Shown one piece after another: positions 27,564 to 37,178 of a stretch of 64,000 nt of DNA. Numbering within the stretch: position 1 is the stretch's first letter; each line of letters starts with the position of its first letter. The stretch is from Scandinavium sp036271055 (lineage in GTDB: Bacteria > Pseudomonadota > Gammaproteobacteria > Enterobacterales > Enterobacteriaceae): the NCBI RefSeq assembly GCF_036271055.1, contig NZ_DATBBJ010000073.1, positions 1 through 64,000 of the forward strand. Direction: 5' to 3'. The notes beneath the pieces are model-generated. The model saw only the letters and a program-made list of their open reading frames with translations, did not search any database and was not told the DNA's origin. The position numbers were made by a program, and so were the translations under genes.

Positions 27564-27584
27564 TCGTTAAGTTAATCATAACGA
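27564..27584. promoter_or_regulatory. Candidate ComR operator
   Basis: TCGTTA-N9-TAACGA, a 21-base inverted repeat lying just downstream of the predicted bhsA start point, where a TetR-type repressor would act. Assignment to ComR is inferred from position. Confidence 0.45.
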
Positions 27585-27617
27585 CCACACAAATTCATCT
27601 GCATAGGTATAAAAATC

Positions 27618-27875
27618 ATGAAAAGCATCAAAACCCTGGCCGTTGCTGCTGTACTCAGTTCTCTGTCATTCGCGAGCTTTGCCGCTGTAGAAGTCCAGTC
27701 CACCCCGGTTGACCAACATAAAGTGGGCGTGATTTCTGCTGACGCCGGCACCAACCTGGGTTCGCTGGAAGATCAACTGGCACTGAAAGCTGAAGCGGCG
27801 GGTGCTAAATCATTCCGTATTACCTCAGTTACCGGTCCTAACACCCTTCACGGGACTGCGGTAATTTATAAATAA
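27618..27875 (+). CDS. bhsA: Multiple stress resistance protein BhsA
   Basis: 85-aa DUF1471 (YhcN/BhsA family) outer-membrane or periplasmic protein that lowers copper permeability and affects biofilm and stress resistance in E. coli. Signal peptide cleaved after SFASFA (about residue 22); the small alpha/beta domain ends TVLHGTA-like NTLHGTAVIYK. Divergent from its repressor comR. Confidence 0.96.
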   Translation: MKSIKTLAVAAVLSSLSFASFAAVEVQSTPVDQHKVGVISADAGTNLGSLEDQLALKAEAAGAKSFRITSVTGPNTLHGTAVIYK

Positions 27876-27920
27876 GGCCCTCCTTATTTAACCCTCGGCA
27901 ATGCCACTGCCATAAAAGAG

Positions 27921-27951
27921 CACCGCGACAAATGTCGCGGTGTTTTTTTTT
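27921..27951 (+). terminator. Terminator after bhsA
   Basis: CACCGCGAC / GTCGCGGTG stem, AAAT loop, then nine T. Confidence 0.9.
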
Positions 27952-27965
27952 GCTTTCGATTCTTA

Positions 27966-28934
27966 TTACAGGTTCTGAATCGGTGGTTCAGCGTGACGAG
28001 TGACATTCACCGGCATGCCAGAACGGACTTCCATCACCTGTTCCATGACTTGCGCATCTGTCTGTGGTGATTCCTTAAAGGCCGTCATGGCGCTATTCAA
28101 CATAATGGGGAGTACCTGCGGATCGTCATCAAGTTGTTTTGACAATGGCTGATGGACTTCAACCAAATGCACGCCGCCAGGTTCTATCGACGCTTTGATT
28201 GGCGTATTGATAATGTTCACTTTGGTGCCCGGTGTGACCTGCTTAAACAGAGTTTCGATATCACCGTCGCGCAGACGAATACAGCCTGAACTTACGCGCA
28301 TCCCGATGCCAAAATCGGCATTAGTACCATGAAGCAAATACACGCCGCCGTAGGCCGACAAGCGAATGGCGTGATGACCCATCGGGTTGTCTGGCCCGGC
28401 AGGGACAACGGCGGGTAAATCAATGCCGTTGGCTTTATAGCGCGCGCGAATATTCGCGGTAGGTGTCCAGGTCGGGTTTGCGCGTTTATCGGAAACCGTA
28501 GTCACCATGGTTGGGGTCAGCGTATCGCCGCCGAGCTGACCAATGCCAATCGGGTACACGGTGACGCTGTTTTTACCCGGCGGATAGTAATAGAGACGCA
28601 ACTCCGCAAGATTCAGGACCATGCCTTCACGCGGCACATCTGGCAACAACGTTTGCAGCGGGATCGTCAGAACGCTTCCCGCACGGGGAACGTAAGGGTC
28701 AACGCCCGGATTGGCCTGAAGCAGCGCTAAAAAACCGACGTTGTATTTCTTAGCGATATCCTCAAGTGAACCGCCATTGTCTTCGACAACATGTACGCGG
28801 TTTTCACCTACCAGACGGCTGCCGGTAGGGGGAAGAGGCCAGGTATTGGCGCGAGCAGGGAGCGCCATTGCGACGGTCGCGAGTACAGACAGCAAAGCCA
28901 GTAAACGCAGGAAACGCGATTGAATCATCATCAC
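27966..28934 (-). CDS. ldtC: L,D-transpeptidase LdtC
   Basis: Attaches Braun lipoprotein to peptidoglycan. 322 aa. Signal peptide cut after ALPARA (about residue 29); LysM-like region about 45-95; YkuD domain with LHGTN and catalytic Cys in VSSGCIRLRDGD. Three consecutive Met codons open the frame; any of the first three may be the start. Confidence 0.95.
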   Translation of the reverse strand: MMMIQSRFLRLLALLSVLATVAMALPARANTWPLPPTGSRLVGENRVHVVEDNGGSLEDIAKKYNVGFLALLQANPGVDPYVPRAGSVLTIPLQTLLPDVPREGMVLNLAELRLYYYPPGKNSVTVYPIGIGQLGGDTLTPTMVTTVSDKRANPTWTPTANIRARYKANGIDLPAVVPAGPDNPMGHHAIRLSAYGGVYLLHGTNADFGIGMRVSSGCIRLRDGDIETLFKQVTPGTKVNIINTPIKASIEPGGVHLVEVHQPLSKQLDDDPQVLPIMLNSAMTAFKESPQTDAQVMEQVMEVRSGMPVNVTRHAEPPIQNL

Positions 28935-29080
28935 AGCACATCCATAACGGTGATTGAGCAGGGAAAACCCTCATTATGGCGGCTGTGCGTGTCTGGATGT
29001 TTCAGCGGTTTGCAAAGAGTGTGTAAATTACGGCGAAGCGGCAAACCCGGCGACGAACGCCGCCGGGGCAAAGCAAGAGA

Positions 29081-32000
29081 TTACGCGACCGCGTTTTCTT
29101 CCAGTTGCTGCATAAAGTTGCGCACCCACTCCATCCGGGTTTTGCGCTCGGCCAGTTCCTGGAAGAACTTCAGTCGGGTTGGCCCATCAAGGCGATAATG
29201 CTGCGGCTGTTTTTGTAACAGGCCAATCAGCCACGCCGGGTTAACGTGATTTTTCTCATTGAATTCAATCACGCCGCCTTTTTCGTTGCCTTCCAGCTTA
29301 CGAATGCCTAACTTTTGCGCTTGCTGGCGAAGACGGGCGATATCCAGCAGATTGCGCGCTGCATCGGGCAGCAGGCCGAAGCGGTCGATCAGCTCCACTT
29401 TCAACTCATCCAGCGCCTGTTCGCCTTTGGCGCTGGCAATACGCTTGTAGAATGACAGCCGCGTGTTCACATCGGGGATGAAATCGTCCGGCAGCAGCGA
29501 CGGCATACGCAACTCGACTTCCGTTTGCTGGCTGGTCAAATCTTCAAGAGACGGCTCGCGTCCGGCTTTCAGTGCATCCACCGCGTTTTCCAGCAGTTCC
29601 ATGTACAGTGAGAAGCCGATGGTTTCCATCGACCCGCTCTGATCTTCCCCGAGCAGTTCACCTGCACCACGGATTTCCAGATCGTGCGTTGCAAGCGCGA
29701 AACCAGCCCCTAAATCTTCCAGAGAGGCGATGGCTTCGAGGCGTTTTTGCGCGTCGGTGGTCATCGCTTTCGGGTGTGGCGTCAGCAGCCATGCGTAAGC
29801 CTGATGATGCGAACGTCCGACGCGACCGCGCAACTGGTGCAATTGCGCCAGGCCGAAGTGATCTGCGCGCTCAATAATAATGGTGTTGGCGGTCGGAATG
29901 TCGATCCCGGTTTCAATAATGGTGGTACACACCAGCACATTAAAGCGCTGGTGGTGGAAATCATTCATCACCCGTTCCAGCTCGCGTTCACGCATCTGGC
30001 CGTGACCGATGGCAATGCGCGCTTCTGGCACCAGTTCAGCTAACTTATCAGCCGCTTTCTGAATGTTTTCAACGTCGTTAAAGAGGTAGTAAACCTGGCC
30101 GCCGCGCAGCACTTCACGCAGGATAGCTTCACGCACGACCAGATTATCGTATTCACGAACGAAGGTTTTGACCGCCAGACGACGGGCAGGCGGCGTAGCG
30201 ATAATCGACAGGTCGCGCATTCCGCTCATCGCCATATTCAGCGTGCGTGGGATAGGCGTGGCGGTTAACGTCAGAATATCAACGTCAGCACGCATCGCTT
30301 TGATGCGTTCTTTGTGACGGACACCGAAACGGTGCTCTTCATCGACAATCAACAGGCCCAGATCGCGCATCTTCACATCGCTTTGCAGCAACTTGTGGGT
30401 GCCAATCAAAATGTCGATTTTGCCTTCACTTGCCTGCTCGAGAATTTGGGTTTGTTCTTTCGCACTGCGGAAACGTGAGAGCATCTCAATGCGTACCGGC
30501 CAGTTGGCAAAACGGTCGCGGAAGTTGTCGAAATGCTGTTGAGCCAGCAGGGTGGTGGGCACCAGCACTGCTACCTGTTTGTTATTTTCGACCGCAAGGA
30601 ATGCCGCGCGCATGGCGACTTCGGTTTTCCCGAAGCCGACATCACCGCATACCAGCCTGTCCATCGCCAAAGGCTGGCACATATCGCTCAATACCGCATT
30701 GATGGCTTGCGCCTGATCCGGCGTGGTTTCAAACGGGAAAGTGTCGCAGAACAGTTGATATTGTTCGCGGTCATGCTTGAATGCAAAGCCCGATTTCGCT
30801 GCGCGTTGAGCGTAGATATCCAACAATTCTGCCGCCACGTCACGTACTTTTTCTGCCGCTTTTTGTCGAGCCCGCGACCAGACGTCACCGCCCAATTTAT
30901 GCAGCGGGGCGTTATCTTCTGCGCCACCCGCATAGCGGCTAATTAGATGCAAAGACGAAACCGGCACGTAAAGTTTGGCATCGTTGGCGTAGATCAGCAT
31001 CAGATATTCAGCAGTGATCCCTCCGGCTTCCAGGGTTGTCATCCCGGCATAGCGGCCCACGCCGTGCTCCAGATGCACAACCGGCTGGCCTTCATGCAGT
31101 TCCGCGAGATTGCGGATCAGCGTATCCGGGTTGATGGTGCGACGTGAATCCTGACGACGACGCGCCACACGTTCACCGAGCAGATCGCTTTCGCAAATCA
31201 GCGCCCGGTTACGTAGCGAATCAATGTAGCCATGTTCGGCGGAGCCGATCATCAGGTAGCGGCCTTTACCATCACATTCATCCAGACGCTGAATGCGTTT
31301 TGGTGCGACTTTAATACGCGACAACAATTCGCCAAGCGCTTCACGGCGGCCTTCACTTTCTACCGAGAAAATCACCGGGCCGTCGAAGGCTTCAAGGAAC
31401 CGACGCAGATTATCCAGCGGTGCTTTCTGCTGCGCTTGTACGGCCAGATCCGGCAGGGTGTGATAGCCGAGATTAACGTTTGCCGCTTTATCGGCTAACT
31501 GCTCGGTTTTCAACTGTACGCGCGGCCATTTTTTTAGCTCGCCGAACAGTTCATCGTGACGCAACCACAGCAATTCAGGCGCAAGCAGGGGGCGCATCGG
31601 ATCAACACCGCGGTTCTCAAAACGCGCACGGGTGTCGGTCTCAAAACGTTGGGCGCTGGCTTCCAGATCGCCGGTATTGATAAGCAACGTATTGGCCGGG
31701 AAATAGCTGAATAGCGGCGGCAGCGGCTCGCTGAAGAACAACGGTTGCCAGTACTCGATTCCCGCAGGCAGCGTCCCTTTGCTCACCTGCTGATAGATAT
31801 GTTCGGCTTCGCGTTTGACGTCGAACTTATCGCGCCACTGGCTGCGGAACAGTTCGATGGCGGTTTTGTCGGTCGGGAATTCGTGGGCGGGCAGCAGATT
31901 GATGGCCTCGACCTCTTCCAGCGTGCGCTGCGTGTCGGCGTCAAACAGACGCAAACTGTCGATTTCATCATCGAAAAAATCCAGACGGTAAGGCTTATCG

Positions 32001-32530
32001 CTCCCCATTGGGAACAGATCCAGCAGCGCGCCACGCGTGGCATATTCGCCGTGCTCCATAACCTGATCAACGTGACGATACCCGGCGCTGTCGAGTTGCG
32101 CACGCAGCGCATCACGCGACAAGCGCTGGCCTTTTTGCATCACCAGCGCGTGACCGTGCAAATAGCTGTGCGGACAAACGCGTTGCATTAGCGTATTAAC
32201 GGACACAATCAGTACACCGCGCTGCATGGTGGGCAACTGGTAAAGCGTCGACAGGCGCGAAGAGATGATTTCCTGGTGCGGAGAGAAGCTGTCGTACGGC
32301 AGCGTTTCCCAGTCGGCAAGATTCATCACCAACTCATCGGTAAACTGGCTGATTTCGTCGTGCAGTCGCAGGGCATTTTGCATGTCCGGGGCGATGAGCA
32401 CCACCGGGCCGCGATGGCGCTCGACAATCTGCGCAACTTCCGTTGCGCAGGCCGCTCCGGTGAGTTCTCCAAGCAGACGCTGTTCGCCCGCTTTGGCCGG
32501 TAGGGCGTATCGTTGTTGTGCTTCAGGCAT
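29081..32530 (-). CDS. mfd: Transcription-repair coupling factor
   Basis: ATP-driven translocase that removes RNA polymerase stalled at DNA lesions and recruits UvrA. 1149 aa, as in E. coli (1148). UvrB-homology region at the N terminus, RNAP-interacting domain after about residue 470 (VVHLEHGVGRYAGM), and RecG-like motor: Walker A GDVGFGKTEVA, DEEHRFG box, TATPIPRTL. Well preserved throughout. Confidence 0.98.
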   Translation of the reverse strand: MPEAQQRYALPAKAGEQRLLGELTGAACATEVAQIVERHRGPVVLIAPDMQNALRLHDEISQFTDELVMNLADWETLPYDSFSPHQEIISSRLSTLYQLPTMQRGVLIVSVNTLMQRVCPHSYLHGHALVMQKGQRLSRDALRAQLDSAGYRHVDQVMEHGEYATRGALLDLFPMGSDKPYRLDFFDDEIDSLRLFDADTQRTLEEVEAINLLPAHEFPTDKTAIELFRSQWRDKFDVKREAEHIYQQVSKGTLPAGIEYWQPLFFSEPLPPLFSYFPANTLLINTGDLEASAQRFETDTRARFENRGVDPMRPLLAPELLWLRHDELFGELKKWPRVQLKTEQLADKAANVNLGYHTLPDLAVQAQQKAPLDNLRRFLEAFDGPVIFSVESEGRREALGELLSRIKVAPKRIQRLDECDGKGRYLMIGSAEHGYIDSLRNRALICESDLLGERVARRRQDSRRTINPDTLIRNLAELHEGQPVVHLEHGVGRYAGMTTLEAGGITAEYLMLIYANDAKLYVPVSSLHLISRYAGGAEDNAPLHKLGGDVWSRARQKAAEKVRDVAAELLDIYAQRAAKSGFAFKHDREQYQLFCDTFPFETTPDQAQAINAVLSDMCQPLAMDRLVCGDVGFGKTEVAMRAAFLAVENNKQVAVLVPTTLLAQQHFDNFRDRFANWPVRIEMLSRFRSAKEQTQILEQASEGKIDILIGTHKLLQSDVKMRDLGLLIVDEEHRFGVRHKERIKAMRADVDILTLTATPIPRTLNMAMSGMRDLSIIATPPARRLAVKTFVREYDNLVVREAILREVLRGGQVYYLFNDVENIQKAADKLAELVPEARIAIGHGQMRERELERVMNDFHHQRFNVLVCTTIIETGIDIPTANTIIIERADHFGLAQLHQLRGRVGRSHHQAYAWLLTPHPKAMTTDAQKRLEAIASLEDLGAGFALATHDLEIRGAGELLGEDQSGSMETIGFSLYMELLENAVDALKAGREPSLEDLTSQQTEVELRMPSLLPDDFIPDVNTRLSFYKRIASAKGEQALDELKVELIDRFGLLPDAARNLLDIARLRQQAQKLGIRKLEGNEKGGVIEFNEKNHVNPAWLIGLLQKQPQHYRLDGPTRLKFFQELAERKTRMEWVRNFMQQLEENAVA

Positions 32531-32640
32531 AGATAATGTCGGGGTCCCGTAAAGGTTTACCCCTAATTATGGGGGCAAACCGCCGCTCTTCAATGACGTT
32601 ATTATCCTTGAAAGGCCGACATTAGCAAATGACAAGCGGG

Positions 32641-33705
32641 CTATTGACGCGCAGATGCCAGAGCAGGCGGGGAAAAGAAGATATCTCCCGCCAGACGCTG
32701 CGACAGGCTCCGAGCCAGCATCCCTGTGGCGATACAAAGCAACAGGCTGATGAACGGGTAGATCAACAAAATCACAAATTCTACCGACGGAGAACGGGCC
32801 TGAGCACTAAACCAGCCGATCAGTAACAAACTGAATATTTCGACCAGGATCCGGTGAGTGGTATAGATAGCGATGGTATTCGAACCCACCACATTCAGCA
32901 GTGAACGTTCCGATGGCGGGTAGCGACGGCCCACCGCGTAGAACACTTTCATGATCGCGAAAATCGACAGCAACGAGAGAAACAGCGGGGTGCGCTTAAA
33001 CCAGAGCGCAACGGCAAAAAGTGCAAATCCGGACAGCAGCAGCCAATGGCGGCGAACATTGAACGCTTTCATCCACGCCATCAACGACGTGCCGTACCAG
33101 GCACCCAGCGCATAATAGATGACGTTACGCAACACGCTGTTCATGCCCCACCACGGCGTGGGCAGGAAATTGATGGCAATGCTGAGCAAGGCCAGAGCGC
33201 CGATCATAACGGCTTTGCCACGAGAGGTAAGTTTACAGAACACGAAGTAGGCAATCAGCGCGTACAGATACCACAAGCTGGTGCTGGCGGTGAGCATCGC
33301 CTGCACAAATTCGCCAAAGCTATCGGCATAGGCCGCGTTAGCGCTGGTGCTGACATCACGTTCTGGTGCCAGCCACGCGGTGATATGACTCAACGCCTGC
33401 CATTGCAACACGCCCCAAAGTGCCAGTACCCAAAGGATATTACCGACCCGTTTACCGAGGCTGTCACGCCATGAAACGCCGTCGATATAACGCTGGATCA
33501 AAAAGCCAGAGATAAAAAAGAACACGGGCATGCGAAACGGTGCCAGATAGAGATTGAAGTACACCCAACACTTCGACAAGGTTTCTGACCAAGGGTGCTG
33601 GAAGGCACTGAGCTGCGGGTAAAAGGTGATCACCGAGTGGTAAAACACCACCAGACAGATGCATAGCCCCTTGATTTGATTGATCCATAGCGATTTTTCT
33701 TTCAT
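32641..33705 (-). CDS. ycfT: YcfT, acyltransferase-3-type membrane protein
   Basis: 354 aa inner-membrane protein with about ten hydrophobic segments. N-terminal INQIKGLCICLVVFYHS and PVFFFISGFLIQ are the acyltransferase-3 signature. Substrate unknown. Start MKEKSLW preferred over an upstream in-frame Met. Same place between mfd and lolC as in E. coli; divergent from lolC. Confidence 0.92.
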   Translation of the reverse strand: MKEKSLWINQIKGLCICLVVFYHSVITFYPQLSAFQHPWSETLSKCWVYFNLYLAPFRMPVFFFISGFLIQRYIDGVSWRDSLGKRVGNILWVLALWGVLQWQALSHITAWLAPERDVSTSANAAYADSFGEFVQAMLTASTSLWYLYALIAYFVFCKLTSRGKAVMIGALALLSIAINFLPTPWWGMNSVLRNVIYYALGAWYGTSLMAWMKAFNVRRHWLLLSGFALFAVALWFKRTPLFLSLLSIFAIMKVFYAVGRRYPPSERSLLNVVGSNTIAIYTTHRILVEIFSLLLIGWFSAQARSPSVEFVILLIYPFISLLLCIATGMLARSLSQRLAGDIFFSPPALASARQ

Positions 33706-33899
33706 GACGAACCACATTTTTCATTACTGATAACAGAACGCTATCCTCAGGGGCTTTATCCGCAGAGTAACGGGTAACATTCTGTATTTGATTCATTTTC
33801 GGAAAAAGATCAGGGTGCGGCTATCTGACTTCACGCATTTACGCTCCGCGCTTTCGCTTATATACTCGGGCTCTAGCTAACAGCAACCAGACGGATTAC

Positions 33900-35099
33900 A
33901 TGTATCAACCTGTCGCACTATTCATTGGCCTGCGTTATATGCGTGGGCGCGCAGCGGACCGCTTCGGTCGCTTTGTCTCCTGGCTCTCGACCATTGGTAT
34001 CACGCTTGGCGTGATGGCACTGGTGACCGTGCTTTCGGTCATGAATGGCTTTGAGCGCGAGCTGCAAAACAACATTCTTGGGCTGATGCCACAGGCGGTG
34101 CTGAGCGCCGAAAAAGGGTCGTTGAATCCGCAGCAAATGCCGGAAAGCGAAGCCAAATTGAAAGGCGTGACTCGCGTGGCACCCCTCACGACAGGCGATG
34201 TGGTTATCCAAAGCCCGCGCAGCGTGGCGGTGGGCGTGATGCTCGGAATCGATCCGAACCAGAATGATCCGCTGACGCCGTATCTGGTCAACGTCAAACA
34301 AACCGCGCTTGAAACCGGACAATACAACGTCATTCTTGGCGAACAACTGGCAGGCCAGTTGAGCGTAAAACGTGGCGATCAAATTCGTATTATGGTGCCG
34401 TCTGCCAGCCAGTTCACACCGATGGGCCGCGTGCCGAGTCAGCGTTTATTCAACGTGATTGGCACCTTTGCGGCGAACAGTGAAGTGGATGGCTATCAGA
34501 TGCTGGTCAACATTCAGGACGCCTCGCGCCTGATGCGCTACCCACTCGGCAATATCACCGGCTGGCGTTTGTGGCTCGATAAGCCGCTGGAAGTCGACAC
34601 GCTCAGTGCGCAGAAATTGCCAGAAGGCACCCATTGGCAGGACTGGCGCGATCGCAAAGGTGAACTGTTCCAGGCCGTGCGCATGGAAAAAAACATGATG
34701 GGGCTGTTGCTGAGCCTGATTGTTGCCGTCGCCGCGTTTAACATTATTACGTCGCTTGGTCTGATGGTGATGGAGAAGCAGGGCGAAGTCGCCATTCTGC
34801 AAACCCAGGGGCTGACGCCGCGTCAGATCATGGCGGTGTTTATGGTTCAGGGCGCAAGTGCGGGTGTGATAGGCGCGTTGCTCGGCGCACTGCTTGGCTT
34901 GCTGCTCGCCAGCCAGCTAAATAACTTGATGCCGATCATTGGCGCGTTTGTAGATGGCGGCGCGTTGCCTGTTGCTATTGAACCGCTGCAGGTCGTCATT
35001 ATTGCGCTGGTGGCGATGCTGCTGGCGCTGCTTTCTACGCTTTATCCTTCTTGGCGCGCTGCCGCCACCCAACCCGCTGAGGCTTTACGTTATGAATAA
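33900..35099 (+). CDS. lolC: Lipoprotein-releasing ABC permease subunit LolC
   Basis: Part of LolCDE, which extracts outer-membrane lipoproteins from the inner membrane and hands them to LolA. 399 aa; membrane segments near residue 25 and three at the C-terminal third, with a large periplasmic domain between. FtsX/MacB-type fold. Overlaps lolD by 8 bases. Confidence 0.97.
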   Translation: MYQPVALFIGLRYMRGRAADRFGRFVSWLSTIGITLGVMALVTVLSVMNGFERELQNNILGLMPQAVLSAEKGSLNPQQMPESEAKLKGVTRVAPLTTGDVVIQSPRSVAVGVMLGIDPNQNDPLTPYLVNVKQTALETGQYNVILGEQLAGQLSVKRGDQIRIMVPSASQFTPMGRVPSQRLFNVIGTFAANSEVDGYQMLVNIQDASRLMRYPLGNITGWRLWLDKPLEVDTLSAQKLPEGTHWQDWRDRKGELFQAVRMEKNMMGLLLSLIVAVAAFNIITSLGLMVMEKQGEVAILQTQGLTPRQIMAVFMVQGASAGVIGALLGALLGLLLASQLNNLMPIIGAFVDGGALPVAIEPLQVVIIALVAMLLALLSTLYPSWRAAATQPAEALRYE

Positions 35100-35793
35100 G
35101 ATCCTGTTGCAATGCGACGACCTGTGCAAACGCTATCAGGAAGGCACTGTGCAGACCGACGTGCTGCACAACGTCAGTTTCAGCATTGGGGAAGGGGAGA
35201 TGATGGCGATTGTCGGCAGCTCCGGTTCCGGTAAAAGTACGCTGCTGCATTTGCTTGGTGGGCTCGATACCCCAACATCCGGCGACGTCATTTTCAGCGG
35301 GCAGCCGCTGTCGAAAATGTCACTGGCAGCGAAAGCCGAATTGCGTAACCGCGAGCTTGGCTTCATCTATCAGTTCCACCACTTACTGCCCGATTTTACC
35401 GCCGAAGAGAACGTGGCAATGCCGCTGCTGATTGGCAAAAAGAAACCGGCTGAAATTCAGGAACGCGCTCGCGCGATGCTCGCGGCAGTGGGCCTCGATC
35501 ATCGTCGCACACACCGCCCGTCTGAACTTTCTGGCGGCGAACGTCAGCGTGTGGCGATTGCTCGCGCGCTGGTCAACAACCCGCGCCTGGTGATGGCAGA
35601 CGAACCGACAGGGAACCTGGATGCCCGCAACGCAGACAGTATTTTCCAGTTGCTCGGCGAACTGAACAAACAGCAGGGCACCGCATTCCTGGTGGTGACG
35701 CACGATCTGCAACTGGCGAAGCGCATGAGCCGCCAACTGGAAATGCGTGACGGTCATCTGACCGATGACCTGTCCCTGATGGGAGCGCAGTAA
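35092..35793 (+). CDS. lolD: Lipoprotein-releasing ABC ATPase LolD
   Basis: ATPase of LolCDE. 233 aa. Walker A GSSGSGKST, LolD-typical region around NRELGFIYQFHHLLPDFTAEENVAMP, signature LSGGERQRVAIARAL, Walker B LVMADEPTGNLD. The ATG at 35092 lies in the end of lolC; longer upstream frame is lolC shadow. lolE starts directly after its stop. Confidence 0.98.
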   Translation: MNKILLQCDDLCKRYQEGTVQTDVLHNVSFSIGEGEMMAIVGSSGSGKSTLLHLLGGLDTPTSGDVIFSGQPLSKMSLAAKAELRNRELGFIYQFHHLLPDFTAEENVAMPLLIGKKKPAEIQERARAMLAAVGLDHRRTHRPSELSGGERQRVAIARALVNNPRLVMADEPTGNLDARNADSIFQLLGELNKQQGTAFLVVTHDLQLAKRMSRQLEMRDGHLTDDLSLMGAQ

Positions 35794-37038
35794 ATGGCGT
35801 CTCCGTTATCCCTGCTAATCGGCCTGCGCTTTAGCCGTGGGCGTCGTCGTGGCGGCATGGTCTCGCTGATTTCCGTCATTTCCACCGTTGGCATCGCCCT
35901 CGGTGTGGCGGTGCTAATCGTCGGGCTAAGTGCCATGAACGGCTTTGAACGTGAGCTGAATAACCGCATTCTGGCGGTGGTTCCGCATGGCGAAATCGAA
36001 CCGGTTAACCAGCCCTGGAATAACTGGAATGACGCGCTGACTAAAGTCGAAAAAGTGAAAGGCGTGGCCGCTGCTGCGCCGTATATCAATTTCACCGGCC
36101 TGATTGAAAGCGGCAGCAACATGCGCGCTATTCAGATCAAAGGCGTCGACCCGAAACAGGAAGGCGAACTCAGCGCGCTGCCAAAATACGTGCAGAACAA
36201 TGCATGGGCTGATTTTAAAGCAGGCGACCAGCAAATCATCCTCGGCAAAGGCGTGGCTGATGCGCTGAAAGCCAAACAGGGTGACTGGGTGTCAATTATG
36301 ATCCCTAACTCTGATAAAGAACATCAGTTGTTACAGCCTAAGCGCGTGCGTCTGCACGTCGCCGGAATTTTGCAGCTTAGCGGTCAGCTCGATCACAGCT
36401 TTGCAATGATCCCCATCCAGGACGCCCAGCAGTATCTCGACATGGGCAGCAGCGTGACCGGGATTGCTATCAAGGTGAACGATGTTTTCAACGCCAACAA
36501 ACTGGTGCGTGACGCAGGCGAAGTGACCAACAGCTACGTGTATATCAAAAGCTGGATCGGGACTTACGGCTATATGTATCGCGATATCCAGATGATCCGC
36601 GCCATCATGTATCTGGCAATGATTCTGGTGATTGGCGTGGCCTGTTTCAACATTGTCTCCACGCTGGTAATGGCGGTGAAAGATAAGAGCGGCGACATCG
36701 CCGTGCTGCGTACGCTTGGGGCCAAAGACGGCCTGATCCGCGCGATTTTCGTCTGGTATGGTTTGCTGGCGGGTCTGGTTGGTAGCTTGCTCGGCGTGGC
36801 GATTGGCGTGGTGTGTGCGCTGAATTTAACAGGAATTATCAATGGCATCGAAAAACTGATCGGCCACCAGTTCTTGTCCGGCGACATCTATTTTATCGAC
36901 TTCCTGCCATCAGAACTTCACTGGCTGGACGTCTTTTATGTACTGGTCACGGCACTGGTGCTGAGTCTGGTGGCAAGCTGGTATCCTGCCCGTCGAGCCA
37001 GCCGTATTGATCCTGCCAGAGTGTTAAGTGGCCAGTAA
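35794..37038 (+). CDS. lolE: Lipoprotein-releasing ABC permease subunit LolE
   Basis: Partner of LolC that first contacts the lipoprotein substrate. 414 aa, with the same membrane plan and related sequence: VSLISVISTVGIALGVAVLIVG segment near residue 25 and DKSGDIAVLRTLGA coupling helix near residue 300. ATG immediately follows the lolD stop. Confidence 0.97.
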   Translation: MASPLSLLIGLRFSRGRRRGGMVSLISVISTVGIALGVAVLIVGLSAMNGFERELNNRILAVVPHGEIEPVNQPWNNWNDALTKVEKVKGVAAAAPYINFTGLIESGSNMRAIQIKGVDPKQEGELSALPKYVQNNAWADFKAGDQQIILGKGVADALKAKQGDWVSIMIPNSDKEHQLLQPKRVRLHVAGILQLSGQLDHSFAMIPIQDAQQYLDMGSSVTGIAIKVNDVFNANKLVRDAGEVTNSYVYIKSWIGTYGYMYRDIQMIRAIMYLAMILVIGVACFNIVSTLVMAVKDKSGDIAVLRTLGAKDGLIRAIFVWYGLLAGLVGSLLGVAIGVVCALNLTGIINGIEKLIGHQFLSGDIYFIDFLPSELHWLDVFYVLVTALVLSLVASWYPARRASRIDPARVLSGQ

Positions 37039-37147
37039 TTTCGTGGATTGTGGGTAGGCCATGTCTGCCCTTGTTTTGTCGGTTCTGACCTTGTAGGCCC
37101 GTGCAAGCCAGTCCGAGAAAATTAGTCAGCAATCCACTCTTTATGTC

Positions 37148-37163
37148 CTGACCAATTGGTCAG
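37148..37163. promoter_or_regulatory. Perfect 16-bp palindrome before nagK
   Basis: CTGACCAATTGGTCAG, fully self-complementary, 15 bases before the nagK ATG and next to its ribosome site AAAGAGGAA. Could be an operator; no regulator can be named. Confidence 0.5.
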
Positions 37164-37178
37164 TAAAGAGGAATTACT

